Shown here piece by piece: positions 1 to 8,463 of a stretch of DNA of 64,000 nt; the first letter of the stretch is position 1; each line of letters begins with the position of its first letter. The DNA comes from Allobacillus halotolerans (GTDB taxonomy: Bacteria; Bacillota; Bacilli; Bacillales; Alkalibacillaceae), in assembly GCF_028743495.1 (NCBI RefSeq), contig NZ_CP117968.1; one strand, written 5' to 3'. The position numbers and the translations under genes were made by a program. The notes beneath the pieces are model-generated. The model made no database searches. It had not been told where the DNA came from and saw nothing but the letters and a program-made list of their open reading frames with translations.

Positions 1-422
1 GGTTGAATGATCAAAAATAATTTTGAAAGGACTTTCAGAACTCCTTCGAAATGACCTGGTCTACTTGCTCCACAAAGAACGTCCTGTCTACTGAGAAGAC
101 TCATTTGGACAACGCTTTGTTTAGGGTACATTTCTTCGACGCTCGGATGAAAAACAATATCAACACCTTCTGCTTCCAAAAGTGCAGTGTCTCGAGCTAA
201 ATCTCTTGGATAAGTAGCTAAATCACTCGATTGATTGAATTGTAATGGATTTACGAAAATACTGACGACGACTAAGTCATTTTCTTTCCTTGCATTTTTC
301 ACCAATTGCAGATGGCCTTCGTGCAAAAAGCCCATTGTAGCCACGAAGCCGATCGACTGCCCATTCTGTCGAGCGGCTTGCGATTTGTCTCTCATTTCTT
401 TGATCGTTTCAATGTGTATCAT
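1..422 (-). CDS. panC: Pantothenate synthetase PanC (partial, 3' end outside window)
   Basis: Condenses pantoate with beta-alanine using ATP, the last step of pantothenate (coenzyme A precursor) synthesis in the cytoplasm. About 140 N-terminal residues of a usual ~285 are present; the gene runs off the left edge. Visible signatures are the nucleotide-binding segment ATMGFLHEGH near residues 28-37 and LCGASRPGHF near 116-125, both typical of the family. The ATG at 422 overlaps the panB stop codon (ATGA), so the two are translationally coupled as the end of the ypjD-panC operon. Identification is firm; the C-terminal half cannot be judged. Confidence 0.95.
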   Translation of the reverse strand, partial: MIHIETIKEMRDKSQAARQNGQSIGFVATMGFLHEGHLQLVKNARKENDLVVVSIFVNPLQFNQSSDLATYPRDLARDTALLEAEGVDIVFHPSVEEMYPKQSVVQMSLLSRQDVLCGASRPGHFEGVLKVLSKLFLIIQ

Positions 423-1255
423 TTTTCTCCACCATACAACCCATCAAGCACATCATCGTCAATGGCATATGTATGCTCATCAGACGGAAAAGCAGTCGTT
501 TTTACTTCGTTTATGTAGCTTCTAATAGCCTGATCGATACTTTCATTTAAATTGGTTTGTGGTTTCACGAATTTCGCTAGACGGTCGACACCGTATTGCA
601 AGAGATCATGATAGACAAGCACTTGCCCATCTGTTCCATTCCCTGCTCCAATACCAATTGTCGGCACTTTGGAGTTCTTAGTTACATTCGTGGCAAGTTT
701 CGCAGGAACACATTCAAGAACAATAGAAATAACACCTGCTTCATTTAAAGCGACAGCATCTTCAATTAATTGTCTCGCTTCTTCTGTTGTTTTACCTTGA
801 ACACGATAGCCACCCAACACTTGGAATGTTTGAGGTGTCAGTCCGATATGCCCGACCACTGGAATGCCTGCTTGTGTCAGTTTACGAATAATTGGCACAA
901 GTTCTTTTCCGCCTTCTAATTTCACTGCATCTGCACCAGCTTCCTGAACAATACGAGCAGCATTTCTCATCGCATCTGCTTCGGAAATATGAAAAGACAT
1001 AAAAGGCAAATCAACTACGGTAAATGTATTGGGTGCCCCGCGCTTCACGGCTTTTCCGTGATGAATCATGTCATCTACTGTCACGGGAATCGTTGAGTCG
1101 TAGCCAAGGACAACCATCCCCAACGAATCTCCTACTAAGATCATGTCAACACCTGCTGTTTCTGCTGTTTTGGCAGATGGATAATCATAGGCCGTTAACA
1201 TGGTAATTTTTTCATTTTCCCGTTTCATTTTTTCGAAACTCCGTCTTGTTTTCAA
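419..1255 (-). CDS. panB: 3-methyl-2-oxobutanoate hydroxymethyltransferase PanB
   Basis: Transfers a hydroxymethyl group from methylene-tetrahydrofolate to ketoisovalerate, giving ketopantoate. 278 aa from the chosen start. Core motifs are visible: MLTAYDYPSA near the N-terminus, DMILVGDSLGMVVLG and VKLEGG. I place the start at a TTG (1255) preceded by GGAGG at 7-nt spacing, which gives MKTRRSFEKMK, close to the B. subtilis N-terminus as I recall it; the longer frame starting at 1276 has no comparable ribosome site and overlaps the birA end. Sits between birA and panC in one operon. Confidence 0.95.
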   Translation of the reverse strand: MKTRRSFEKMKRENEKITMLTAYDYPSAKTAETAGVDMILVGDSLGMVVLGYDSTIPVTVDDMIHHGKAVKRGAPNTFTVVDLPFMSFHISEADAMRNAARIVQEAGADAVKLEGGKELVPIIRKLTQAGIPVVGHIGLTPQTFQVLGGYRVQGKTTEEARQLIEDAVALNEAGVISIVLECVPAKLATNVTKNSKVPTIGIGAGNGTDGQVLVYHDLLQYGVDRLAKFVKPQTNLNESIDQAIRSYINEVKTTAFPSDEHTYAIDDDVLDGLYGGEK

Positions 1256-1269
1256 AATCAATGCCTCCT

Positions 1270-2241
1270 TCACCAATATATTTCTGCCGAATACAATGCT
1301 GTTTGTTTTCCATATTCATCTTCGATAAGAAGAGCGCCATCGTGTTGAATTCCAACAAATTTCGCTTGGAAAGAATCTTTTGTCTTTATTGTCAACCATT
1401 CATTTAATCGGTAAGCGTGCTGCTCCCACTCTCTCTTGATCGGTTGAAATCCTTCTTTTATAAATGTATCATACTTTTCTTCCAACCGCTGTGCAACCTC
1501 ATGAAAAACATGTGCTAAATCGTTTGCCTTACCCGTTTCAATCTTTAAGGATGTCACTTTATCTCTAAGTTCTTCAGGAAAATGTTCTCGCTCTTGATTA
1601 ATATTCATTCCGATTCCAAGCAATATATATTCAATTTGATCTTGTTCAGCTTGCATTTCGGTCAAAATTCCCGTTAATTTAAAACCTCTCGAAAAAACAT
1701 CGTTCGGCCACTTAATTTTAACGTCAAGACCTAAATGACGAAAGGTTTCAACCAACGCAACTGCAGCAACCAGTGTTAATTGGTTGGCATCTTTGGGTTC
1801 AAGAGATGTAGGCCTTAAAATAACAGTAAACCAAAGTCCGTGCTTGTCCTCAGAATGCCATTGTCTTTTAAGCCTGCCACGACCTTTCGTTTGATGATCA
1901 GCGATAATGACGGTCCCGTGTGGTGCATCCTCTCTCGCTAAGTCGTGACCTGAAAATTGAGTTGAATCGATAGATTTATGGTGAATCAAGTTTTTTCCAA
2001 GCCAATTTGTAGAAAGACCCCATTGTAAGGAAGAGGCTGATAATTCACTCGGAACCCCTGTAATACGGTACCCTTTGTTTCTTACTGCTTCAATTTGATA
2101 GCCAACTTTCTTCAACTCATTCATATGCTTCCAGATCGCTGACCTGGAAATGCCGAGTTGCTTAGATAAACTTTCACCTGATACATACGTATCTGAATGA
2201 TTTGAAAGCAACTCGATTAGTTTTGTCCGGTTTGATTCCAT
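1270..2241 (-). CDS. birA: Biotin-protein ligase / biotin operon repressor BirA
   Basis: Bifunctional protein: makes biotinyl-AMP and biotinylates carrier proteins such as AccB, and represses biotin genes. About 323 aa, the usual length. An N-terminal winged helix-turn-helix (residues ~3-60, with SKQLGISRSAIWKHMNEL) precedes the ligase domain, which shows the biotinoyl-AMP loop GRGRLKRQW and the KWPNDV motif. The ATG at 2241 lies inside the 3' end of cca, a 25-nt overlap; the longer frame to 2292 would add residues not expected in the family. Same operon as cca and panB. Confidence 0.95.
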   Translation of the reverse strand: MESNRTKLIELLSNHSDTYVSGESLSKQLGISRSAIWKHMNELKKVGYQIEAVRNKGYRITGVPSELSASSLQWGLSTNWLGKNLIHHKSIDSTQFSGHDLAREDAPHGTVIIADHQTKGRGRLKRQWHSEDKHGLWFTVILRPTSLEPKDANQLTLVAAVALVETFRHLGLDVKIKWPNDVFSRGFKLTGILTEMQAEQDQIEYILLGIGMNINQEREHFPEELRDKVTSLKIETGKANDLAHVFHEVAQRLEEKYDTFIKEGFQPIKREWEQHAYRLNEWLTIKTKDSFQAKFVGIQHDGALLIEDEYGKQTALYSAEIYW

Positions 2242-3422
2242 GCTTTCACTTGTCCTTCCAATGTATCTTTTTGATTCTGTAACTCCCCACAAAGTACTAA
2301 ATGTTCTAATTCACGGAGATAATCACTGATCCATTTTCCTTGTTTCCGTTCAGGGAATAGACGAATCAAGTCAGTACCATTAATCGCCAAGTCGCTCTTT
2401 TGCTGAATGGGCAATTGATCGTACATTGAATAAAGTTCTTCTAACACATACGATTTCCCTGCAACGAAGCGAACAAAATCGTTCCATGGTTGGATGTGCT
2501 CATACGTCAATTGATACAGGAGGCCTTTTGTTAAACCCTGTTCTTGATGTTTGTCAAAAGCTTCATAAATAATAGTCGCTTTTCGTTTGACTGCGTTAGA
2601 CAGTTTATAGGCTTTTACCCATGTTGAAATTGATATCGACGGGTCCATATAGTGAAAGTAAGCGACCAAAACAGCTGCATCGGCAATTGGTTCTGAAAGT
2701 TGTTCATGTACCAGTGAAAAAACATTCTCATTCATTCCAAATATCGGCAATTGTTGGTAAAGAGATGTTTCGTTTAAATAATCCAGCGCTTTGCCAACAC
2801 CCATTCCGCCGAACATTTTGGTCAATTCCACTGTAATTCGTTCTACAGAAATCGCCTCTAAAAGTGTACGGTTTTCCTTGATAGCGGTAATGACCTCATC
2901 ATCGATGCTGAAATTCAATTGACTGGAGAATCGAATGGCCCGTAACATCCGAAGTGCGTCCTCGCTGAAACGGTCTTGTGCATATCTAACGGTCTGGATT
3001 CGTTTTAGTTTTAAGTCCTGCAGGCCATTAAATGGATCGATAATCTTACCATCAAGACCCATAGCCATAGCATTAATAGTGAAATCTCTTCGACTTAAGT
3101 CTTCTTCGATATTCTCTACAAAAAACACTTGTTCTGGATGGCGGTGATCTTTATACTCCCCTTCTGTCCGATAAGTCGTTACTTCATAGGATTCATCACC
3201 CAATAAAACCAATATCGTTCCATGATCGATGCCAACAGGTACGGTTCGATCAAATAAACGTTGAACGGTGTATGGATCGGCATTCGTGGCCAGATCAATA
3301 TCCCCAATCGGTCGTTTCAATTGATAATCACGCACGGACCCACCCACAAAGAAACACTCATATCCATTATTATTGAATGTATGTATAATTGGTGCCGCTT
3401 GATTGAATGGTTTACCAACCAT
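2217..3422 (-). CDS. cca: CCA-adding enzyme (tRNA nucleotidyltransferase)
   Basis: Adds or repairs the 3'-terminal CCA of tRNAs without a nucleic acid template. 401 aa, normal for Gram-positive class II enzymes. The head domain shows FFVGGSVRDYQL followed by the catalytic GDIDLATNA (DxD metal ligands) near residues 25-48, then RRDFTINAMAM and EDALRMLRAIRF, the nucleotide-discriminating neck. Overlaps birA by 25 nt and follows bshA after a 15-nt gap, as in B. subtilis. Confidence 0.97.
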   Translation of the reverse strand: MVGKPFNQAAPIIHTFNNNGYECFFVGGSVRDYQLKRPIGDIDLATNADPYTVQRLFDRTVPVGIDHGTILVLLGDESYEVTTYRTEGEYKDHRHPEQVFFVENIEEDLSRRDFTINAMAMGLDGKIIDPFNGLQDLKLKRIQTVRYAQDRFSEDALRMLRAIRFSSQLNFSIDDEVITAIKENRTLLEAISVERITVELTKMFGGMGVGKALDYLNETSLYQQLPIFGMNENVFSLVHEQLSEPIADAAVLVAYFHYMDPSISISTWVKAYKLSNAVKRKATIIYEAFDKHQEQGLTKGLLYQLTYEHIQPWNDFVRFVAGKSYVLEELYSMYDQLPIQQKSDLAINGTDLIRLFPERKQGKWISDYLRELEHLVLCGELQNQKDTLEGQVKAWNQTGQN

Positions 3423-3437
3423 AGGATCTACCGCCTT

Positions 3438-4559
3438 CTATACTTCATAATAAATATTCTCATAGCGCTTAATAATTTGTTCAGCATCAAATAACTCTTT
3501 TACACGAGCCTTGGAAAGAAGGGATTGCCGTTTCCACTCGGACTCTTCGGATAATAGATGAATGGCTCTCTTGCTCATGGTTTCAACATCGCCAACTTCA
3601 CAAATATACCCTGTTTCTCCATCATCGATCACTTCAGGGATTCCACCGGTGTTCGACCCAATAGATGGTACTCCAGAGATCATAGCTTCCAAAAGCACCA
3701 GTCCAAAACTCTCCTTCTCAGAAACCAATAGATTTAAATCACTCATTGCGAATAAATCATGTATATTGTCCTGTCTCCCCATAAAAATAACTTTATCTTG
3801 TAAACCTAGATTTTGAACAAGTTGATATGCATCTCCATATTCTGGTCCATCGCCCACTAAAAGAAGTTTTGTTTTAATCGATTGCTGGACTCGGTGAAAA
3901 ACATGAATGACATCTTGAACTCTCTTCACTTTACGAAAGTTAGAGATATGAATCATTACTTTTTCGTCTGATTGAATATTCAGTCTTCTTTTTAATTTAT
4001 CAGTATCACTCGGTTCCTCCAGCTTGTCTGTATCGATAAAATTATGAACAACTTGAATTTCTTTTTGTATATTCAATAATTTCTTTGTTTGATCTCTTAA
4101 ACTATAAGAAACAGCGGTGACTGCATCTGACTCTTCGATACCAAAACGAATTAAATTAGTCAAACTCGGATCAATTCCCAGCACGGTAATATCTGTACCG
4201 TGAAGAGTCGTAATGACACGAACATCTTTTTTAGCCATTTGTTTCGCCAACAACGCACAAATTGCATGAGGCATAGCATAGTGGGCATGAATAATATCTA
4301 ATTGTTCACGATCGATGACCTCAGCGATTTTACTGGCCAGTGATAAATCATAAGGTGGATGCTTAAATACCGGATAATTTGCAACATCCACTTCATGAAA
4401 AAAGATATTTGGGTCTAGACGTTTTAAGCGAAACGGCATTGTCTGTGAAATGAAATGAATTTCATAATCATGATCCGATAAGTGCATACCTAGTTCAGTT
4501 GCTACCACGCCAGATCCCCCGACTGTTGGATAGCAAACGATACCTATTTTTTTATTCAT
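3438..4559 (-). CDS. bshA: N-acetyl-alpha-D-glucosaminyl L-malate synthase BshA
   Basis: GT4-family glycosyltransferase that joins GlcNAc from UDP-GlcNAc to L-malate, the first step of bacillithiol synthesis. About 373 aa. The N-terminal GIVCYPTVGGSGVVATELG loop and the C-terminal SEKESFGLVLLEAM motif (EX7E) are clear. Start taken at the ATG before NKKIGIV (4559; the preceding ATG at 4562 is equally possible). The start region overlaps the end of mgsA by 8-11 nt, leaving no room for bshB1, which lies between these genes in B. subtilis. The bacillithiol disulfide reductase gene bdr is in this window near 35 kb. Confidence 0.96.
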   Translation of the reverse strand: MNKKIGIVCYPTVGGSGVVATELGMHLSDHDYEIHFISQTMPFRLKRLDPNIFFHEVDVANYPVFKHPPYDLSLASKIAEVIDREQLDIIHAHYAMPHAICALLAKQMAKKDVRVITTLHGTDITVLGIDPSLTNLIRFGIEESDAVTAVSYSLRDQTKKLLNIQKEIQVVHNFIDTDKLEEPSDTDKLKRRLNIQSDEKVMIHISNFRKVKRVQDVIHVFHRVQQSIKTKLLLVGDGPEYGDAYQLVQNLGLQDKVIFMGRQDNIHDLFAMSDLNLLVSEKESFGLVLLEAMISGVPSIGSNTGGIPEVIDDGETGYICEVGDVETMSKRAIHLLSEESEWKRQSLLSKARVKELFDAEQIIKRYENIYYEV

Positions 4560-4968
4560 CATATAGGGATGTTGACTCCTTGACGTTTCTCCAATCAAGC
4601 CATCCGCTTTGAATGCCTCGTATCATAATTTCAGCAGATGCTTCGTTGGTTGCGAGAGGGATTCGATATACATCGCATAATCTTAATAATGCAGTCACAT
4701 CTGGTTCATGTGGCTGAGCTGTCAATGGATCTCTAAAGAAAACAACCAAATCTAAATCATTGGCTGCGATTTTAGCACCGATTTGCTGGTCGCCACCTAA
4801 TGGACCTGATTGAAACCGATGAACATCCAACCCAATCTCTTCTTGAATCATTTTTCCTGTTGTACCTGTAGCAAACAATTCATAATCACTAAAGATATCT
4901 TTGTAAGCTGTAACGAAATTGAGTAAATTTCTTTTTCTTTTGTCATGTGCGATTAATGCGATTTTCAT
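4552..4968 (-). CDS. mgsA: Methylglyoxal synthase MgsA
   Basis: Converts dihydroxyacetone phosphate to methylglyoxal and phosphate, a bypass when sugar phosphates accumulate. 138 aa, full length. The family signatures ATGTTGKMIQEE and GPLGGDQQIGA (phosphate binding, with the catalytic Asp) and the C-terminal FFRDPLTAQPHEPD are all present. Lies between dapB (11-nt gap) and bshA (overlap) in the operon. Bacillithiol is known to take part in methylglyoxal detoxification, so adjacency to bshA is functionally sensible. Confidence 0.97.
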   Translation of the reverse strand: MKIALIAHDKRKRNLLNFVTAYKDIFSDYELFATGTTGKMIQEEIGLDVHRFQSGPLGGDQQIGAKIAANDLDLVVFFRDPLTAQPHEPDVTALLRLCDVYRIPLATNEASAEIMIRGIQSGWLDWRNVKESTSLYDE

Positions 4969-4979
4969 TATTTCACAAC

Positions 4980-5783
4980 CTATTCCATTAAGTTTTCAAG
5001 TCCATAAACGAAATCTTCACGGTTCACAACTTCATTGACCGCAAATTCAACACCACTCATAAACGAAGCTCTATCTGCTGAATTATGATTAATGGTTAAA
5101 GTTTGTCCACTCATTCCAAACACAACCTCTTGCTGTGCAATATACCCTGGGAGTCGCATGCTATGAATTTTCATCCCATCCACATCAGCTCCTCGTGCTC
5201 CTTCAATCGTTTCTTTTTCATCTGGGTGGCCTTGTTTATGCTTTTCCCTTACTTCTTGAATGAGCTTAGCTGTTTTGACTGCTGTTCCAGATGGCGCATC
5301 CAGCTTATTGTCATGATGTTTTTCAATAATTTCCACATCAGGAAAATATTTAGCAGCCTCTTTCGCAAACCGCATCATTAAAATAGCACCAATCGCAAAA
5401 TTCGGTGCAATGACAATGCCTGTTGCATTCGACGTACTTAAGTCTTTAAGTTCTTGCAACTGATCTTCCGAAAATCCAGAAGTACCAACCACTGGACGTA
5501 CGTGATGAATCAGTGCTTGCTTCGCATGGTGATACCCGGCCTCAGGGTTCGTCAATTCGATTAATACATCAGCATTCACCTGATCGAATGCTTCCGTCGC
5601 ATCTGTGAAAATAGGTGCATCGAATGCCGGCAGACCTTCTAGATCACGTAGTTTCTTTCCATTATTCTTCCGGTCGATACAACCGACTAAATGAAAATGG
5701 TCCGTTCGTTCAATTAATGCTAAAGCTTCTTGCCCCATTTTACCGCGGGGACCGGCAACGATCATATTAATGGTCTTATTCAT
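4980..5783 (-). CDS. dapB: 4-hydroxy-tetrahydrodipicolinate reductase DapB
   Basis: NAD(P)H-dependent reduction in the diaminopimelate/lysine pathway, which also feeds dipicolinate for spores. 267 aa. The Rossmann motif AGPRGKMGQEA is at residues ~10-20 and the catalytic segment EKHHDNKLDAPSGTA at ~154-168 carries the conserved His pair and Lys. The start overlaps the ypjD stop by 8 nt. lysA, the last enzyme of the pathway, is also in the window, at 59.9-61.2 kb. Confidence 0.97.
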   Translation of the reverse strand: MNKTINMIVAGPRGKMGQEALALIERTDHFHLVGCIDRKNNGKKLRDLEGLPAFDAPIFTDATEAFDQVNADVLIELTNPEAGYHHAKQALIHHVRPVVGTSGFSEDQLQELKDLSTSNATGIVIAPNFAIGAILMMRFAKEAAKYFPDVEIIEKHHDNKLDAPSGTAVKTAKLIQEVREKHKQGHPDEKETIEGARGADVDGMKIHSMRLPGYIAQQEVVFGMSGQTLTINHNSADRASFMSGVEFAVNEVVNREDFVYGLENLME

Positions 5784-6120
5784 GTTGATTCTCCTTCTTC
5801 GTCCAACGATTTTGGTCTCTTTGTTCTATTTTTGACATACTTCGATCAAATGCTTCATCAAGCTGAATGCCAAGTGAATTAGCTAGTGTTACCAACACAA
5901 AATAAACATCACCTAGCTCATCTTCAATCGATTTCTCTTTTTCTGTTGATTTTTTTGGCTTTTCTCCGTAGTAATGATTAATTTCTCGAGCTAGCTCACC
6001 CATTTCTTCAGTAAACCTAGCCATCATAGAAAGTGGAGAAAAATAACCCTCTTCAAATTGACTGATAAACCGATCAACACGTTCTTGAGATTCTTTCAAT
6101 GTTACTGATTGTTTCTCCAT
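5776..6120 (-). CDS. ypjD: MazG-like nucleotide pyrophosphohydrolase YpjD
   Basis: All-alpha NTP pyrophosphohydrolase-type protein, probably a house-cleaning enzyme; the exact substrate is unknown to me. 114 aa from an ATG at 6120 preceded by GGAG at 9-nt spacing; the upstream in-frame ATG at 6138 lies on the ribosome site itself. The metal-binding EEMGELAREINH helix (~residues 39-50) and the second motif EDELGDVYFVLV (~66-77) give the ExxE and ExxD ligands. First gene of the operon running to panC, with a good promoter upstream. Confidence 0.88.
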   Translation of the reverse strand: MEKQSVTLKESQERVDRFISQFEEGYFSPLSMMARFTEEMGELAREINHYYGEKPKKSTEKEKSIEDELGDVYFVLVTLANSLGIQLDEAFDRSMSKIEQRDQNRWTKKENQHE

Positions 6121-6154
6121 GATATACGTCTCCTTCATGAAAACATCTAATCAT

Positions 6155-6183
6155 ATGGTAGCTAAACAGACGAATTTTGACAA
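6155..6183 (-). promoter_or_regulatory. Predicted sigma-A promoter of the ypjD-dapB-...-panC operon
   Basis: Read on the minus strand: -35 TTGTCA (6178-6183), 17-nt spacer, -10 TACCAT (6155-6160), ending 34 nt before the ypjD start. It is back to back with the yitT-family promoter. Motif match only. Confidence 0.55.
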
Positions 6184-6198
6184 ATCATTAAACTTTGT

Positions 6199-6227
6199 TT
6201 GATGAATCTGATTTATTTGTCTATAAT
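6199..6227 (+). promoter_or_regulatory. Predicted sigma-A promoter of the yitT-family gene
   Basis: -35 TTGATG (6199-6204), 17-nt spacer, perfect -10 TATAAT (6222-6227), followed within 10 nt by GGAGA and within 28 nt by the ATG. Diverges from the ypjD promoter; the two -35 elements are about 15 nt apart. Confidence 0.65.
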
Positions 6228-6255
6228 ATTCTGGAGATATGTTTGGAGTGGTTAA

Positions 6256-7128
6256 ATGAAAATACCGATTAAAATGAAGAATACACTGTTTATTATCATT
6301 GGTTCTGCAATCTTTTCATTCGGAGTCGTCAATTTCAACATGGCGAACAATTTAACAGAAGGTGGATTTACCGGTATCACCCTTCTATTATACTTTCTAT
6401 TTTCTTGGGATCCCGCAATTATGAACCTTGTTCTGAATATCCCGGTATTTATTGTAGGGTGGCGTTTATTAGGAGTGTCGACGTTTATTTATACGGTAAT
6501 CGGAACAGTTATGGTTTCTGTATTTCTATGGGTATTTCAAATCTTTCCGTACGGTTTTTCGTTACAAAACGATATGACATTGGCAGCATTGTTTGCCGGT
6601 TCCTTTATTGGTGTAGGATTGGGAATTATTTTCCGCTATGGAGGTACAACTGGCGGAGTCGACATCATTGCCCGGCTAGTCAATAAATATGTTGGCTGGG
6701 GAATGGGACGAACGATGTTTTTGTTTGATGCTGTCGTTATTGTTGCATCCGTGATTCTTTATCTAAATGAAATTGAAGGAATGTATACGTTAGTTGCCGT
6801 ATTTATCGCCGCTCGAGTGATTGATTTCATGGTAGATGGTGCTTACGCTGCAAGAGGTGCATTGATTGTATCAGAGCACCAAGATGCAATTGCCAGTAAG
6901 ATATTGAAGGATATGGATCGTGGAGTGACGCTCTTACATGGAAGTGGAAGTTACACAGGCGAAGATAAGAGAGTTATTTACTGTGTAGTCGGACGAAATG
7001 AGATTATTCGATTGAAAAATTTAATTAACGAAATTGACCCACATGCCTTCGTTTCCATGATGACTGTTCATGACGTTCTAGGAGAAGGATTCACTCTGGA
7101 TGAAAATAAAAATCCGATTGATTCATAA
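6256..7128 (+). CDS. ypjC: YitT/YpjC-family membrane protein (DUF161 + DUF2179)
   Basis: Integral membrane protein of unknown transport function. 290 aa: five to six hydrophobic helices between residues ~10 and 195, the conserved IIFRYGGTTGGVDIIA segment near 126-141, then a soluble C-terminal DUF2179 domain from ~205 (GVTLLHGSGSYTGEDK). Position next to ypjD matches B. subtilis ypjC, but here it is transcribed divergently from its own promoter and closed by a terminator. Function should not be inferred beyond the family name. Confidence 0.85.
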   Translation: MKIPIKMKNTLFIIIGSAIFSFGVVNFNMANNLTEGGFTGITLLLYFLFSWDPAIMNLVLNIPVFIVGWRLLGVSTFIYTVIGTVMVSVFLWVFQIFPYGFSLQNDMTLAALFAGSFIGVGLGIIFRYGGTTGGVDIIARLVNKYVGWGMGRTMFLFDAVVIVASVILYLNEIEGMYTLVAVFIAARVIDFMVDGAYAARGALIVSEHQDAIASKILKDMDRGVTLLHGSGSYTGEDKRVIYCVVGRNEIIRLKNLINEIDPHAFVSMMTVHDVLGEGFTLDENKNPIDS

Positions 7129-7133
7129 TTTCA

Positions 7134-7176
7134 TTGCCTGAATGAAGTTGCAAACGCCTCTTTATTCAGGCATTTT
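7134..7176. terminator. Rho-independent terminator, probably bidirectional
   Basis: Stem TGCCTGAAT (7135-7143) pairs with ATTCAGGCA (7164-7172), followed by TTTT on the plus strand and A-rich sequence on the other side. Lies between the convergent ends of the yitT-family gene and the lipoprotein gene. Confidence 0.8.
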
Positions 7177-7193
7177 AATGTTATAAATTAGGT

Positions 7194-7649
7194 TTACAAA
7201 TCATCCACGAATGATGAAACATGCTTCTTCACTTTTTTCTTTTCGTCGGCTGATAATGTTTTGCTAAACTGCTCAAAGTTTTCTTGCGGAATGAATATCG
7301 TTAATGGTGTTGTGGTTGTCTTCTTTTGTTCGTTTCCATCCTCGAACTGTGTCACTGTTGATTTTTCGAAATAGGAATGAATAATCTCTGTATGCAAATA
7401 ACGCCCCTCTGCGTCATAATAATCCTTAATCGCTTTGATTGTTGTATTGATATGATTCTCACTCCTCTCAGTCGTTGTTATGGAATTTATTTTCTCATAA
7501 CCCTTCCTTTCAAACATCCCTTCTTCGTTTGCTTCAAGACTTTCTGATACAAACACTTCGATATGTTCGGTTACTTCTGTTTCACTGCAAGCTGTTAACA
7601 TTATATTGAGTGATAAAATTAAGAGTATGTATTTTGAATATGATTTCAT
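7194..7649 (-). CDS. Small secreted lipoprotein, function unknown
   Basis: 151 aa from the ATG at 7649. A short signal peptide ends in a lipobox LTAC (Cys ~20), so the mature protein should be lipid-anchored on the outer face of the membrane. The rest is hydrophilic with a Lys-rich C-terminus (SADEKKKVKKHV). No catalytic motif is recognised. A hairpin with a T-run sits immediately upstream of its ribosome site (see 7666-7706), so its expression may depend on readthrough from the protease gene. The start could be any of three closely spaced ATGs. Confidence 0.7.
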   Translation of the reverse strand: MKSYSKYILLILSLNIMLTACSETEVTEHIEVFVSESLEANEEGMFERKGYEKINSITTTERSENHINTTIKAIKDYYDAEGRYLHTEIIHSYFEKSTVTQFEDGNEQKKTTTTPLTIFIPQENFEQFSKTLSADEKKKVKKHVSSFVDDL

Positions 7650-7665
7650 CAGCATCATCCCTCTA

Positions 7666-7706
7666 ATAAAAAATGGCATACCAGTATGTAACGCCTAGTA
7701 TGCCAT
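7666..7706 (-). terminator. Terminator or attenuator between the zinc protease and lipoprotein genes
   Basis: Minus-strand transcript: stem ATGGCATAC / GTATGCCAT (7698-7706 with 7673-7681) followed directly by TTTTTT. It ends about 10 nt before the GAGGG ribosome site of the lipoprotein gene. Confidence 0.75.
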
Positions 7707-7740
7707 GTATGAATATTAATTTTTTTCCTGCTTCAGGTTA

Positions 7741-8421
7741 TTAGTTATCACTGTTTAAATACAACAGAACAAAACGGAGAAGCTCCATAACTGCTACTGC
7801 TGCTGCAGCAACATATGTTAAAGCTGCGGCATTCAATACTTTCTTCGTTTCACGATGTTCACTACTTGTCACAACGCCTGTTGAGACCAGTTGATTCATC
7901 GCTCGGTTAGAAGCATCAAATTCAACAGGTAATGTGACCAACTGGAACAGTACGGCAAAAGCCATTAGGACGATTCCAGCTAGATAAAGTTCTCCGAGGC
8001 CAAGGAATATACCACCTAAAATCAAAAAGTACGACATATTGGAACCTAAACTCGCCATTGGAACCAAAGCCGTTCTAAAACGCAAGAATGCATAATCTTG
8101 CGCATGCTGGATAGCATGTCCTACCTCGTGAGCTGCAATGGCTGCAGCTGCTTGTGAAGGTCGGTGATAGTTATCCGACGATAATCGGACAACTTTTTGC
8201 CGTGGATCATAATGGTCGGATAGCACGCCCTTCGTTTCCTCAACGCGCACATCGTATAAACCATTATCCTGTAATATTTTTAAAGCGACATCTCTTCCAG
8301 TCATGCCAGAGGAGTTACGTACTTTTGAATATTTTTGATACGTTTTCTTTACTCTGTTACTCGCCCATAAGGGTAGTAGGAGCAATATTCCGAAATAAAC
8401 TAACATTGAACCGATTGTCAT
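7741..8421 (-). CDS. Membrane zinc metallopeptidase, YugP family
   Basis: 226 aa from an ATG preceded by GGAGG at 7 nt. One N-terminal helix (~4-20), then a cytoplasm-or-surface region ending in the zinc-binding HEVGH at residues 98-102, then hydrophobic helices at ~125-165 and ~200-222. The family (PF04298, neutral zinc metallopeptidase) has no well-established substrate that I know of. Length agrees with YugP-type proteins. A terminator follows the stop codon. Confidence 0.85.
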   Translation of the reverse strand: MTIGSMLVYFGILLLLPLWASNRVKKTYQKYSKVRNSSGMTGRDVALKILQDNGLYDVRVEETKGVLSDHYDPRQKVVRLSSDNYHRPSQAAAAIAAHEVGHAIQHAQDYAFLRFRTALVPMASLGSNMSYFLILGGIFLGLGELYLAGIVLMAFAVLFQLVTLPVEFDASNRAMNQLVSTGVVTSSEHRETKKVLNAAALTYVAAAAVAVMELLRFVLLYLNSDN

Positions 8422-8463
8422 AGTCGTTCCTCCCATATTTCTTTCTCTCTCTATAGGTCAATT

